Shown: positions 27,519 through 36,824, numbered from the stretch's first letter. The stretch: 64,000 nucleotides of DNA from an uncultured bacterium (GCA_949297715.1 CASFTJ010000005.1:21605-85604), one strand, 5' to 3'. A program made the numbers and translations. The notes: generated by a model from the sequence alone, not told the origin.

Positions 27519-27738
27519 GGATAAGCAAGAATTATTAAAAAAGTTTGGCAAAAATGTTAAAATAGAACGCATAAAAAAGGATTTAACCCAAGAGCAGTTA
27601 TCTGCTATTTTAGACGTAAATCAAAACTACATTGCCTGCATTGAATGCGGCAGACAAAATATGTCGTTAGGTAAAATTCTTGAACTTGCAAATGCGCTAA
27701 ACGTAGATATTGAGGAGCTTTTAAAATTTAAAAATTAA
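27517..27738 (+). CDS. XRE-family HTH regulator
   Basis: This 73-residue Cro/C1-type helix-turn-helix protein (KIERIKKDLTQEQLSAILDVNQNYIACIECGRQNMSLGKILELANALNV) is similar in size and layout to the regulator at 13108. It is divergent from a prepilin-like gene and faces repeated sites in the 91-base gap. The start has no ribosome-binding site and lies eight bases after a -10 box, so the mRNA is probably leaderless. Its last four bases overlap yjbQ on the other strand. Confidence 0.88.
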   Translation: MDKQELLKKFGKNVKIERIKKDLTQEQLSAILDVNQNYIACIECGRQNMSLGKILELANALNVDIEELLKFKN

Positions 27739-28151
27739 TAAAGAATTTGAACATGAACAACTCTGGTTCTTGCTTTGTTGTCAAAGTCAATAAGCACAAT
27801 CTGCTGCCACTGCCCAAGCTGTAATGCGCCGTCAATCAGCGGAACCATTGTACTGTTTCCGACAATTGATGCTCTGATATGTGCATATCCGTTACCGTCA
27901 TGCCAGGTTTCATCATGATGATACTCTGCCTCCACAGGTGCAATTTTCTCAAGCGCTTCCGGCAAATCCTTGAGCAAGCCTGGCTCATACTCTATATTTG
28001 TTATTGAAACCGTGCTTCCTGCAACATATACATAAACGACAGCACTCGGCAAATTATGCTTGTAAACCGCATTCTGAACCTGCCTTGTAATATCAACAAT
28101 TTGCGTGTTGCCTTTTGTGTGAATTGTAAATTTTTCATTTAATATCGTCAT
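27735..28151 (-). CDS. yjbQ: YjbQ/UPF0047 family protein
   Basis: This is the 138-residue UPF0047 family member, annotated in other bacteria as secondary thiamine-phosphate synthase; the real cellular role is not settled. Conserved features are AGSTVSITNIEYEPGLLKDL, the histidine-rich YHHDETWHDGNGYAHIRASI and the C-terminal LGQWQQIVLIDFD. It overlaps the end of the amidohydrolase-like gene by four bases (ATGA), so the two are coupled. Confidence 0.9.
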   Translation of the reverse strand: MTILNEKFTIHTKGNTQIVDITRQVQNAVYKHNLPSAVVYVYVAGSTVSITNIEYEPGLLKDLPEALEKIAPVEAEYHHDETWHDGNGYAHIRASIVGNSTMVPLIDGALQLGQWQQIVLIDFDNKARTRVVHVQILY

Positions 28152-29458
28152 AAAGAAAACCTTACATTTCCGTCTTTTACAAGTTTTTTACCCTTTGAAT
28201 AGACAGCAAAAGGTTTTGATAGATTTCTTAATTCGTTATAATCCTTGCCTTCAGGAAGTATAAACACGTTAAAATCCGCATCCTTACCAATTTTTATTGA
28301 GCCCGTTGAATTATCAAGCCTTAAAATTTGCGCAGGATAAATCGTCAGATATTTTACAAGCTCCGCAATCGGCAAATTCACATCTTCATTCATTGTATTT
28401 GCAAGCCTCAACAGAGAAAAGTCTTTATCATCTCTAAAGCTCTGTGTAGAAAATCCGAAGTTTCCGTTGAAATATTTTAATACGGTTTGAAAATCAAGTT
28501 TTTTATTGCAAATTTCATCTGAATAATACGGCTGGTAAATATATTTTACACCTTTCTCGGAAAGCTTTCCTAACTCATCTTCATCCACATAATTGGCATT
28601 TGCAACAACTACTTTATTTGTCAGCACCTTCAAATTATCAAGATATTCTACAGGTGAAATACCTTTTGTATAAGGCGTAATTTTTCTAAAGCCCAAAAAC
28701 TTGTGCAATAAATCTATATCTGAAAACCCGAACTGAAGCCACTCAATTTCATCTCTTGATTCCGCAAAACGTGTCAGCATAAGCATATTATGTTTGCGGC
28801 AATACTTTGAGAACAATTCCCAAAGTTTTTTATGAGCGCCTGAAACAGAATTAAGCATTATTCCGATATGAGTGTTTTCGCCCTTGTGATAAATAAGTTC
28901 CTCAACTTTTGCTCTAAGCTCTTTGAATGTCTTTTTACTCTTTTCCTTACTATCAGAATATGCATCAAAGAAAAGATACTTTTTAACAGGAATTTTGTTA
29001 ATTATATCAAAATATTTAAACTCTCTGGAAACTTGCGCAAAACAAGTAGTTCCGGATTTTATGGATTCGATAACTCCGCTCTTAAACGATTCAAGCTTTT
29101 CTCCCCTGTCAGCAGAAAAATAATCGCAGAGAATATTTGCCCACTTGTGAGAATAAACATCTTGCTTAACCCCTGCAAAAGTATAATTTTTATTCAAAGT
29201 TAAGAAAAACTTTTTAAACTTATTTTTGAAATTAGCAGCGTTAAAATGCCCAGTATTCGTGTATTGAAACTGCGTAAGCATATCGACAAACCCGGGAGTA
29301 ATTACGGCATTCCCAAGCTCTTTAATATATTTTTCTTCAAAATTCACCTCAGCGTTAGGAATTAAGTCGATGATTTTTCCCTCATCAACCACAATCGCAT
29401 AATCCTCAAGAATTTCACCCTCTGATGTCAAAATCCATTTAGACTTGTAGCACTTCAT
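28148..29458 (-). CDS. Amidohydrolase-fold protein lacking metal ligands
   Basis: This 436-residue protein has the overall order of the TrzA/MtaD/SsnA amidohydrolases: an N-terminal beta domain, AVITPGFVD, a TIM-barrel, and a C-terminal LTIYPAQILRLDNSTGSIKIGKDADFNVF. The residues that bind metal in the family are missing. HxH after PGFVD is MLTQFQ, the HxxE region reads LTRFAES, the LAHCVH position reads VVVANANYV, and GTDS reads STQS. It is therefore probably not a hydrolase of the usual type and may be a binding or scaffolding protein. AAGGGGACA precedes the ATG. It is translationally coupled to yjbQ. Confidence 0.8.
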   Translation of the reverse strand: MKCYKSKWILTSEGEILEDYAIVVDEGKIIDLIPNAEVNFEEKYIKELGNAVITPGFVDMLTQFQYTNTGHFNAANFKNKFKKFFLTLNKNYTFAGVKQDVYSHKWANILCDYFSADRGEKLESFKSGVIESIKSGTTCFAQVSREFKYFDIINKIPVKKYLFFDAYSDSKEKSKKTFKELRAKVEELIYHKGENTHIGIMLNSVSGAHKKLWELFSKYCRKHNMLMLTRFAESRDEIEWLQFGFSDIDLLHKFLGFRKITPYTKGISPVEYLDNLKVLTNKVVVANANYVDEDELGKLSEKGVKYIYQPYYSDEICNKKLDFQTVLKYFNGNFGFSTQSFRDDKDFSLLRLANTMNEDVNLPIAELVKYLTIYPAQILRLDNSTGSIKIGKDADFNVFILPEGKDYNELRNLSKPFAVYSKGKKLVKDGNVRFSL

Positions 29459-29546
29459 AATGTCCCCTTTAGAATAATTTTAACGAATACAATTTAAAAA
29501 AGCAAGCTAAAAAAGCTTTGTATTTCTTTTTGTTTAGTTTAAATCC

Positions 29547-30830
29547 CTATCCGAAAAACTCGTCCGCATAATAAGCAAATTCAAGATGCCCGACTATAAT
29601 TGTATCCCCGTCTTTTACGCCCATAGATTTAAGCTTTTCAAAAACCCCCATACCTGTCAGGATATTTTGAAATCTTATAACCTGCTCTGTATTTCTTGCA
29701 TCAGTCACTTGCGCAAGCCGTCCGATTTTTCCGCCGACAATTATATACGTATCTTTCGAGGCTTTCGTAATCTCATAAGCGCTGTCATCGTTATTGTATG
29801 CCCCTAAATCTTCTTCAACAACGACCTCAGAAACAGGCTTTTCTATTTTTTCAACCATCTCTGACATGCAATTTACAAGCTTTTGAACCCCGTCGCCTGT
29901 TACGGCTGAAATTAAATAAACCTCTGCTGACACAGCCTTAAATTCGCTTAAAACTTTTTCTTTTTTATCTTCATCAACAGCATCAATTTTGTTTAACGCG
30001 ATAATCTGGTATAAAGAAGCAAGTTTGTGAGAATGTTTTTCCAATTCTCTGTTAATTATTTCATAATTCTTAAAGGGGTTTTCTTCGGTTAAATCTACAA
30101 GATGCACTAAGAATCGGCATCTTTCAACGTGCCTTAAAAAGTCGTGCCCCAATCCGACACCCTCAGAAGCTCCTTCAATAAGCCCCGGAATATCAGCAAC
30201 AACAAAGCCGTCACCGTTTAAGCCTCTTACGACTCCTAAATTCGGGATAAGAGTAGTGAAAGGATAATCCGCAATTTTCGGTTTTGCAGAACTTATGCGG
30301 CTTATCAAAGTAGATTTTCCTGCATTAGGCATTCCCAAAAGCCCGACATCTGCAATCAATTTCAACTCTAAAATCAATTCTCTTTCAATTCCTGGTTCTC
30401 CCGGCTCGCAAAACTGAGGTGCACGCTTTTGAGCAGTTGCAAATCTTGCATTTCCTCTCCCGCCTCTGCCGCCTTGCGCTACAAGAACCTTTTGTCCGTG
30501 TTCGGTTAAATCCGCAATTATGTTGCCTGTTTTAACATCTTTTACTACTGTTCCAACCGGAACTTTTATAAACAAATCCTTAGCCCATTTTCCGTGGCAG
30601 TTTTTAATTCCGCCGTTTTCTCCGCATTCTGCTTTGAATACAGATTTATACTTGAAATCCATCAATGTAGACATATTTTCATCAGCAACAAGATAAACAT
30701 CTCCGCCTTTTCCGCCGTCACCGCCGGCAGGACCGCCTTTATCCACATACTTTTCACGGCGCCAAGCAACCATCCCGTTGCCGCCTCGGCCTGATACTAT
30801 TCTGATTTTTGTTTTATCTAAAAATTGCAT
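29547..30830 (-). CDS. obgE: GTPase Obg/CgtA
   Basis: This is the essential ribosome-associated GTPase acting in 50S assembly and growth control. The 427 residues have the glycine-rich Obg fold (SGRGGNGMVAWRREKYVDKG, GPAGGDGGKGG), the G domain with GMPNAGKS, the switch II DIPGLIEGA and NKID, and the C-terminal OCT domain (GVFEKLKSMGVKDGDTIIVG). It is divergent from glmU and the two promoters are arranged around one inverted repeat. It is followed after 88 bases by the amidohydrolase-like gene. Confidence 0.96.
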   Translation of the reverse strand: MQFLDKTKIRIVSGRGGNGMVAWRREKYVDKGGPAGGDGGKGGDVYLVADENMSTLMDFKYKSVFKAECGENGGIKNCHGKWAKDLFIKVPVGTVVKDVKTGNIIADLTEHGQKVLVAQGGRGGRGNARFATAQKRAPQFCEPGEPGIERELILELKLIADVGLLGMPNAGKSTLISRISSAKPKIADYPFTTLIPNLGVVRGLNGDGFVVADIPGLIEGASEGVGLGHDFLRHVERCRFLVHLVDLTEENPFKNYEIINRELEKHSHKLASLYQIIALNKIDAVDEDKKEKVLSEFKAVSAEVYLISAVTGDGVQKLVNCMSEMVEKIEKPVSEVVVEEDLGAYNNDDSAYEITKASKDTYIIVGGKIGRLAQVTDARNTEQVIRFQNILTGMGVFEKLKSMGVKDGDTIIVGHLEFAYYADEFFG

Positions 30831-30851
30831 ATTTACATCCCTGCTTTTGCG

Positions 30852-30880
30852 ATATTAACAAAAAAATATACGTTTTGCAA
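30852..30880 (-). promoter_or_regulatory. Promoter of obgE
   Basis: On the minus strand TTGCAA (30880-30875), a 17-base spacer and TAATAT (30857-30852) lie upstream of obgE. The -35 box falls in the left arm of a 9-bp inverted repeat. Confidence 0.6.
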
Positions 30881-30914
30881 GGCATTATAACTGACAATTT
30901 TAACCTGCCTTGCA
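30876..30914. promoter_or_regulatory. Inverted repeat holding both divergent -35 boxes
   Basis: TGCAAGGCA (30876-30884) and TGCCTTGCA (30906-30914) form a perfect 9-bp inverted repeat with a 21-base centre. Each arm contains the -35 element of one divergent promoter (obgE left, glmU right). A shared regulator site is possible. Confidence 0.5.
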
Positions 30915-30938
30915 GAGTAACCTTCTTTTAATTATAAT
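30910..30938 (+). promoter_or_regulatory. Promoter of glmU
   Basis: TTGCAG (30910-30915), a 17-base spacer and TATAAT (30933-30938) lie upstream of the glmU ATG at 30961, which has GGGAG in the leader. Confidence 0.75.
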
Positions 30939-30960
30939 TTGCTCAAAGGGAGAAAATAAC

Positions 30961-32232
30961 ATGGAAATCAAATCGGTAATTTTGGCGGCTGGAAAAGGTA
31001 CAAGGATGAAGTCGGAAACCCCGAAAGTTCTTCATAAAATTTTTGAAAAACCGCTTCTTGGCTACGTATTAGACAACATCAAAACTATTACTAACGAAAA
31101 CTTTGTAATAGTAGGTCATCACGCAGATGAGGTTAAGGAATACGTTGAGAAAAATTACCAAAACGCAAAGACAGTTCTTCAAACCCCTCAGCTTGGAACA
31201 GGTCACGCTGTTTCTATGGTTTTACCCTATCTTAAAGATTTCAAAGGTCAAGTTCTTATTCTTTGCGGCGACACCCCCCTTATAACCGCCGAAACCCTTA
31301 ATAAATTTGTAGAATTTCACAATTCAAACAATTCTGATTTAACGGTTATGAGTACAATCTTTGAAAACCCGACCAATTACGGAAGAATTATAAGAGAACA
31401 GGACGGAAGCTTAAAATGCATAGTGGAAGAAAAGGACGCACCCCCTGAACAAAAAGCCGTTAAAGAAGTTAATGCGGGAATTTATATTCTTGATTGGGCA
31501 AAAATTTCACCTGCATTTACTCAGCTAACGAGCAACAACGCACAAGGTGAATATTATCTTACAGATATTATTGAATGGGGTAAGAAAAACAATTTAAAAG
31601 TAAACGCCTTTATACTGGAAAACAGCGACGAAATCTACGGTATAAATTCACGTAAAAACCTTGCAGAAGCCACAAGAATAATGAACACCAGAAAGCTTAA
31701 TACTCTAATGGACAATGGTGTAACAATAGTTGATCCGAACAGCACCTGGATTAGTGAGGACACAGAAATCGGCACAGACACAATAATTTATCCGTCAACA
31801 TATATTGAGGGCAAAAATAAAATAGGCAAAAACTGCAAAATCGGCCCCTGTGCACACTTTAGAGGCGGGGTTGAAGTCGAAGACAACTGCAAAATCGGAA
31901 ACTTTGTAGAAGTTAAAAAAGCCAAAATCGGTTACAACACAAACGCAGGCCACTTAAGCTACATCGGCGACAGCGAGCTTGGCGCATACGTAAACATCGG
32001 TGCAGGAACTATTACCGCAAACTTTGACCCGATTACCGGCACAAAAAGCAAAACCATCTTAAAAGATAATGTAAAAATCGGTTCAAACACTGTTCTTGTG
32101 GCACCTGTTGAGATTGGAGAAGGCACAAACATCGGTGCCGGAAGCGTTATCACTAAAAACGTAGGCGAATGGGCACTTGCGCTGACGCGCGCGCCTTTAA
32201 GAATTATTGAAGGCTGGGTTAAGAGAAAATAA
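30961..32232 (+). CDS. glmU: Bifunctional GlcNAc-1-phosphate uridyltransferase / GlcN-1-phosphate acetyltransferase
   Basis: GlmU makes UDP-GlcNAc for peptidoglycan and lipid A. The 423-residue protein has the pyrophosphorylase domain (AAGKGTRMKSETPKVLHK, TPQLGTGHAV, CGDTPL) and a C-terminal left-handed beta helix with hexapeptide repeats and the acetyltransferase residues around FVEVKKAKIGYNTNAGHLSYIGD. It is about 30 residues shorter than the E. coli enzyme at the end. The ATG at 30961 follows GGGAGAAAATAAC; an in-frame upstream start at 30910 lies inside the promoter and is rejected. Confidence 0.95.
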   Translation: MEIKSVILAAGKGTRMKSETPKVLHKIFEKPLLGYVLDNIKTITNENFVIVGHHADEVKEYVEKNYQNAKTVLQTPQLGTGHAVSMVLPYLKDFKGQVLILCGDTPLITAETLNKFVEFHNSNNSDLTVMSTIFENPTNYGRIIREQDGSLKCIVEEKDAPPEQKAVKEVNAGIYILDWAKISPAFTQLTSNNAQGEYYLTDIIEWGKKNNLKVNAFILENSDEIYGINSRKNLAEATRIMNTRKLNTLMDNGVTIVDPNSTWISEDTEIGTDTIIYPSTYIEGKNKIGKNCKIGPCAHFRGGVEVEDNCKIGNFVEVKKAKIGYNTNAGHLSYIGDSELGAYVNIGAGTITANFDPITGTKSKTILKDNVKIGSNTVLVAPVEIGEGTNIGAGSVITKNVGEWALALTRAPLRIIEGWVKRK

Positions 32233-32285
32233 ATGGCTTTCCAAATCGGTAATTGATATTATTTTTCATTTTTGAGTGTTCATGA

Positions 32286-32291
32286 TACAAT
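32286..32291 (+). promoter_or_regulatory. Extended -10 element next to the transporter start
   Basis: TGATACAAT ends at 32291, six bases before the ATG of the MFS gene; TTTTCA sits 17 bases upstream of it (32263-32268). No ribosome site lies between, which predicts a leaderless mRNA. Confidence 0.5.
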
Positions 32292-32297
32292 TAATAT

Positions 32298-33698
32298 ATG
32301 AGCAACAAATCTTTAAAATGGACAATTTTTGTAATCACTGCTATCGGTAATTTCATTGCAATGCTGGATTCTACAACCGTAAATCTTGCGCTTTATCCGA
32401 TGTCCGTTGATTTACACGTGTCTATGAGTCAGATTCAATGGGTAATGATAGCTTATATGCTCGTTTTAACGGTATTTTTGCCGTTTTTTGGGAAATTAGG
32501 CGATATTTTCCCGAAAAACAAGCTCTATTCAACAGGTTTTGCACTGTTTGCGCTTGGGGCATTTCTTAATACTACCGCAAACAACTTCGGGCTTTTAATC
32601 GCTTACAGATGCCTTGAAGCTCTAGGTGCTTCAATTATGCTCTCTAACGCTCAGGCAATCATAGCTTCAATATTTAAAAACGAAAAAAGAGGGAAAGCTT
32701 TGGGGTTAAACGGATGTATCGTTGCTCTTGGAGGTATGAGCGGGCCTGCTATCGGCGGGGTTTTGATTAATTATTACGGCTGGCATTCGGTATTTTTCCC
32801 TTGTATTCCTGTTGCTCTGGCAGGGGCTTATTATTCATATAAAATGCTTCCGCATATCGTTAAAACAGATAGAAAAAACTTTAAATTTGATTATAAAGGG
32901 TTTATATATTTTACAGTTAGCCTTTTTGCACTGCTTCTTGCTATAGCGGAAGGGCATACCTGGGGATGGAATTCTTTAAAAATTATTCTGCTTGGCATTA
33001 TAGCCCTTGTATTCGGTGTTCTTTTTTACATTAGAGATCATAAAATTAATTATCCGCTTATTGATTTTTCACTGTTTAAAATTAAAACCTTTACCTACGG
33101 AAACCTTGGCGTTATGACCTCATATATGGCAATGTATACAAACAGCATTCTGCTTCCGTTCTTTTTACAGGAAATTTTAAAATATAATGCGCTTTTAACA
33201 GGACTTCTGATTTTACCGTATTCGGTTACTCTTTCTTTTATAGCACCTGTTGCCGGAAGATTGTCCGGAAAATACGGAAGCAGATACCTGACGCTTGCAG
33301 GGCCGATTGTTTTTATTACGGCACTTTTAATGTTTACTTTATATGACAAAAATTGCGCTATGTGGCAAATCGTTCTGGCTTCAGGAATTATGGGAATCGG
33401 AAACGGGCTTTTTCAATCCCCCTCAAACAACGCAATTATGACAAGCGTTACCCCTAATGAACTCGGACTTGCCTCTGGTATACTTGCGCTTTCAAGAAAT
33501 ATGGGAAATATCTTAGGCGTTGCCGTTACTATTACCCTTTTTGAAACTTTCAGAAATATGCTTCTTGAATACGGTGAAATCTATGATACAGCATTTCTTA
33601 TCTCTTACCGCACGACAATGTGCTTCGGAATTTTGTTCGGACTTGCCTGCTTTCTATTTGCGTTCATCGCTCACAAACCTCAGAAAAAGTTATTTTAA
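32298..33698 (+). CDS. MFS transporter, DHA2 (14-helix) drug exporter family
   Basis: This 466-residue membrane protein of the major facilitator superfamily starts with the DHA2-type helix (FIAMLDSTTVNLAL) containing the D1 motif, then GKLGDIFPKNKLY (motif A) and LGGMSGPAIGGVLI (motif C, typical of drug:H+ antiporters). Fourteen hydrophobic segments can be counted, consistent with DHA2. Substrate is unknown. There is no ribosome-binding site before the ATG and a -10 element is six bases away. Confidence 0.9.
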   Translation: MSNKSLKWTIFVITAIGNFIAMLDSTTVNLALYPMSVDLHVSMSQIQWVMIAYMLVLTVFLPFFGKLGDIFPKNKLYSTGFALFALGAFLNTTANNFGLLIAYRCLEALGASIMLSNAQAIIASIFKNEKRGKALGLNGCIVALGGMSGPAIGGVLINYYGWHSVFFPCIPVALAGAYYSYKMLPHIVKTDRKNFKFDYKGFIYFTVSLFALLLAIAEGHTWGWNSLKIILLGIIALVFGVLFYIRDHKINYPLIDFSLFKIKTFTYGNLGVMTSYMAMYTNSILLPFFLQEILKYNALLTGLLILPYSVTLSFIAPVAGRLSGKYGSRYLTLAGPIVFITALLMFTLYDKNCAMWQIVLASGIMGIGNGLFQSPSNNAIMTSVTPNELGLASGILALSRNMGNILGVAVTITLFETFRNMLLEYGEIYDTAFLISYRTTMCFGILFGLACFLFAFIAHKPQKKLF

Positions 33699-33772
33699 AA
33701 ATTGTTACAATTACCAATAAAACAAACAATTTAGATATATCATTCCTCTTTACATATAAAGAGGATATATTA

Positions 33773-35380
33773 ATGGGGGTTTCAATTTATAATAACGATA
33801 ACTCAAAAATTAATAAACTTGATCTAAAAGTCGGCAACAGCTGGGCAGAGTCATCAAAAAATGTTAACAATAAAATATATGATTCGCTCTGGAACCTATT
33901 GGACAACGGTGACGGCATAATTCAACAAAATGAACTTGATATGTTGAATAAATTACTTGAAATTACGGACACTCATTGCGGAAAAACAGACAAGATTCTT
34001 GATAATGAGGAATTAAATAAACTTGAAAATGCAATCAACCGCGGACATATAAAAGATTTTTTAAATATGAAAGCTTTCGGTACAATAAAAGGCTCCGACG
34101 CAAGCAAATTAAAAAATTTTTCATATTTAGAAAGCGGAAAACTATATCCTTACGATCCGGAATCCCCAAATCAAAATAAAACTAAAACAAATGAAAATTT
34201 AGTTAATGTAGATTATTCAAACCTAAAACTTGATGAAAACAGTGAATATTATATAGATACATATACCTACACCGAAAATCCGGACGGATCAAAAACAGCA
34301 ATACCGGTTATTACAAAAAAACAAGATTCCGGTCAAGGTCGAAACTACAACTGGTCTGAAGGACTTGACAGAACAATCAGTAAAATAAGCATTGCTTCCT
34401 ATTATTACGAAAATGATAAAGGCAATCAATTACCTGAAATTTTATATGAACTTAAAGCTATCGGAAAAGAAGTTGGTTTTGAAGTTGAGGAAATAGGTAT
34501 GGAATCAGCAACTTGGGTTGAGAACTACGGAATCAGGAGAGCGGATGGAAAAGTCCTATTGCTTTCAAACGAAGCTGCCTCTAATGCCAAATACAGTCAC
34601 ATAAACAACACTATAGATCCCAACAGAATAGGAATTTCAAAATCAACACAAGGAAAATCTATTGAAAATTATAAAGAATTTAAAAATACGGTACAAGAAA
34701 ATGATATCGTTGAATCAAAAAGCTTTCTTGAAGGCGGAAACGTATTAAATACCTGTCTTGCAGACGGTACGGCAGGCGCAGTAATAGGAAGCGAATCAAT
34801 AAATTATACTTTAAATGCAATGAAGCTTAAAAACACACCTGAAAATGTTGAAAAAGCAAAACTACAAATAGCGGAGGACTTAGGAATAAACCCCGAAAAT
34901 ATTACGTTTATCCCGCAATTTGATTTTCATATAGATATGTCTTACCGCCCTCTGCATAACGGAGAAATCGCAGTTCCTGATTACGAGGAAGGCATACGAA
35001 TACTTAAAGAAACCCAAATATCCGGAATGGATGAAGCAGCCAAATCAGAATTGATCAAACAACTTGAAGAATTCAGCGCAAAAAGCGCTGCTATAAGGTC
35101 TGAAGCAGAACAGGCACTAAGCGATAGCGGATATAAAATTGTAAAAATGCCTTGTTTTTCTGATAGCGGAAAAGCAAAAATTAACTATATGAACGGAGTC
35201 GGCGGCACTTCCAAAACAGGAAAAAGTTTCTACATAACAAACAAATCAGACTACCCCGAACTTAATGAAGCAGTTCAAAAATATTTTAAAAATACAGGAA
35301 TTGATAAAATTTATTTTGTTTCAACACAACCTTTTTTAAATAACTATGGCAGTATTGATTGCATTACGCAAGAAGTGTAA
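33773..35380 (+). CDS. Guanidino-modifying-enzyme-like protein with EF-hand-like N-terminus
   Basis: The 535-residue protein starts at the ATG after GAGG at 33773; an open frame continuing upstream overlaps the transporter and is rejected. Residues about 20-85 contain two EF-hand-like calcium loop patterns (LDNGDGIIQQNE and a following one). The C-terminal half fits the amidinotransferase / agmatine and peptidylarginine deiminase superfamily: EGGN at 320-323, His386-x-Asp388 in FHIDM, and a near-terminal catalytic Cys530 in GSIDCITQ, close to the HCITQ of agmatine deiminases. There is no signal peptide. It may modify arginine in proteins or small guanidines; the assignment is by motif order only. 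Confidence 0.65.
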   Translation: MGVSIYNNDNSKINKLDLKVGNSWAESSKNVNNKIYDSLWNLLDNGDGIIQQNELDMLNKLLEITDTHCGKTDKILDNEELNKLENAINRGHIKDFLNMKAFGTIKGSDASKLKNFSYLESGKLYPYDPESPNQNKTKTNENLVNVDYSNLKLDENSEYYIDTYTYTENPDGSKTAIPVITKKQDSGQGRNYNWSEGLDRTISKISIASYYYENDKGNQLPEILYELKAIGKEVGFEVEEIGMESATWVENYGIRRADGKVLLLSNEAASNAKYSHINNTIDPNRIGISKSTQGKSIENYKEFKNTVQENDIVESKSFLEGGNVLNTCLADGTAGAVIGSESINYTLNAMKLKNTPENVEKAKLQIAEDLGINPENITFIPQFDFHIDMSYRPLHNGEIAVPDYEEGIRILKETQISGMDEAAKSELIKQLEEFSAKSAAIRSEAEQALSDSGYKIVKMPCFSDSGKAKINYMNGVGGTSKTGKSFYITNKSDYPELNEAVQKYFKNTGIDKIYFVSTQPFLNNYGSIDCITQEV

Positions 35381-35426
35381 AGTTAATTTGTAAAGCTTTT
35401 AAGCTTTATATTTTGATATTTAAGGC

Positions 35427-35455
35427 TTGACTTTTGGAAATATTATTAATATAAT
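35427..35455 (+). promoter_or_regulatory. Promoter of creD
   Basis: TTGACT (35427-35432), a 17-base spacer and TATAAT (35450-35455) lie just upstream of GGAGGTGTGT and the ATG at 35479. Confidence 0.78.
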
Positions 35456-35478
35456 CACAGTGAAAAATGGAGGTGTGT

Positions 35479-36765
35479 ATGAGTGATATTTATGGAATTA
35501 AGGAAGAAAAAGAAGAAAAGAAACAAAACACAAACAACACAAAAATGAAAAAATTCACATTACTTTTATTAATGCTGCTTTTACTGTTAATCCCGACAGG
35601 CTTCTGGTATGGAATAATTTCTGACAGAGAATCCTATCGTGATGAAGCTGTAAGAAGCATTTCATCAGCATGGGGCAGACAACAAGTCTTCAGTACTCCC
35701 CAAATTACATTTGAAAGACCGAAAAACAAAACAACTGAAACTGTCGAACTTTTACTAAATAATTATAGCGCTGACATCAAAATCGCAACCGAAACAAGAC
35801 ATAAAGGTATTTATAAAGTGCCGGTTTATACGGCTGACGTCAAGCTTAAAGGTGATTTTATAAATGACGCATGCGACTTAACAGGAAAAACACTTACTCT
35901 CGGTTTTAATGTATCAGATTCCGTCGGTTTTACTGAAGAACCTATATTTAAGGTAAACAACGGTAAATCTGAAATTTCACACGATACTAAATATACATTT
36001 AAACTTGACAAAAATACAAAAACAATCCCGTTTGAAATTTCATACAAAATCAGAGGTTTGAATGAATTATATGTAAAAGTTAACGGGCAATCCAACAAAA
36101 TACATATTAGCGGCAACTGGGCTAACCCGAGTTTTATAGGGAATTTTTTACCGACTCAAAGAACAATTACAAAAGAGAACTTCGATGCGACTTGGAATGT
36201 TCCTAAAATAGCAACTACTAACATTAACAATTCATATGAAAAATACAACAACACATTTGAAGATGCATCTTTGTTAACCAGCGCTAACGTAGGAGTATCA
36301 CTTCTCATGCCTGTAGACAACTACAGAATGGCAAACAGAGCGTTAAAATATGCGTTTTTGTTTATTGCACTTACTTTTGTATGCTATTTTATATTTGAGA
36401 TAACTTCTGCAAACAAAAAACGTATCCACCCGCTTCAATACCTTTTACTTGGCGGGGCAATGCTTATATTTTACTTACTTTTACTCTCAATATCCGAATT
36501 TTTACCGTTTGGATTTGCATATTTTATAGCTGCATTAATGACTATCGGATTAATTTGGGCTTACACTTTCTTTGTAATTACAAAACGCCAAAATATACAA
36601 TTTTCAGCAATAATAACAGGGCTACTGGCAATTCTTTACGCATTTTTATATACCCTTTTGCAGCTACAGGACTTGGCACTCTTGCTTGGAAGTATCGGAT
36701 TATTTGCAATAATTGCACTTATAATGTATACAACCAGAAACGTTGAATGGTATGACGAAAATTAA
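35479..36765 (+). CDS. creD: CreD-family inner membrane protein
   Basis: CreD is an inner membrane protein linked in other bacteria to beta-lactam and envelope stress through the CreBC system; no creBC genes are here. The 428 residues have one N-terminal membrane helix (KFTLLLLMLLLLLIPTGFWYGII), a large extracytoplasmic beta-rich domain containing AWGRQQ early, then the C-terminal cluster of five or six helices with NRALKYAFLFIALTF, HPLQYLLLGGAM and FYLLLLSISE, all conserved in CreD. The start at 35479 follows GGAGGTGTGT. Confidence 0.9.
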   Translation: MSDIYGIKEEKEEKKQNTNNTKMKKFTLLLLMLLLLLIPTGFWYGIISDRESYRDEAVRSISSAWGRQQVFSTPQITFERPKNKTTETVELLLNNYSADIKIATETRHKGIYKVPVYTADVKLKGDFINDACDLTGKTLTLGFNVSDSVGFTEEPIFKVNNGKSEISHDTKYTFKLDKNTKTIPFEISYKIRGLNELYVKVNGQSNKIHISGNWANPSFIGNFLPTQRTITKENFDATWNVPKIATTNINNSYEKYNNTFEDASLLTSANVGVSLLMPVDNYRMANRALKYAFLFIALTFVCYFIFEITSANKKRIHPLQYLLLGGAMLIFYLLLLSISEFLPFGFAYFIAALMTIGLIWAYTFFVITKRQNIQFSAIITGLLAILYAFLYTLLQLQDLALLLGSIGLFAIIALIMYTTRNVEWYDEN

Positions 36766-36787
36766 ATAATTATCTGCAACAATACCA

Positions 36788-36824
36788 AAAGAGGTCGAAA
36801 ATTGTCTTCGACCTCTTTGCTTTT
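36788..36824 (+). terminator. Rho-independent terminator
   Basis: AAAGAGGTCGAA (36788-36799) pairs perfectly with 36807-36818, followed by GCTTTT. It ends the creD transcript. Confidence 0.85.
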
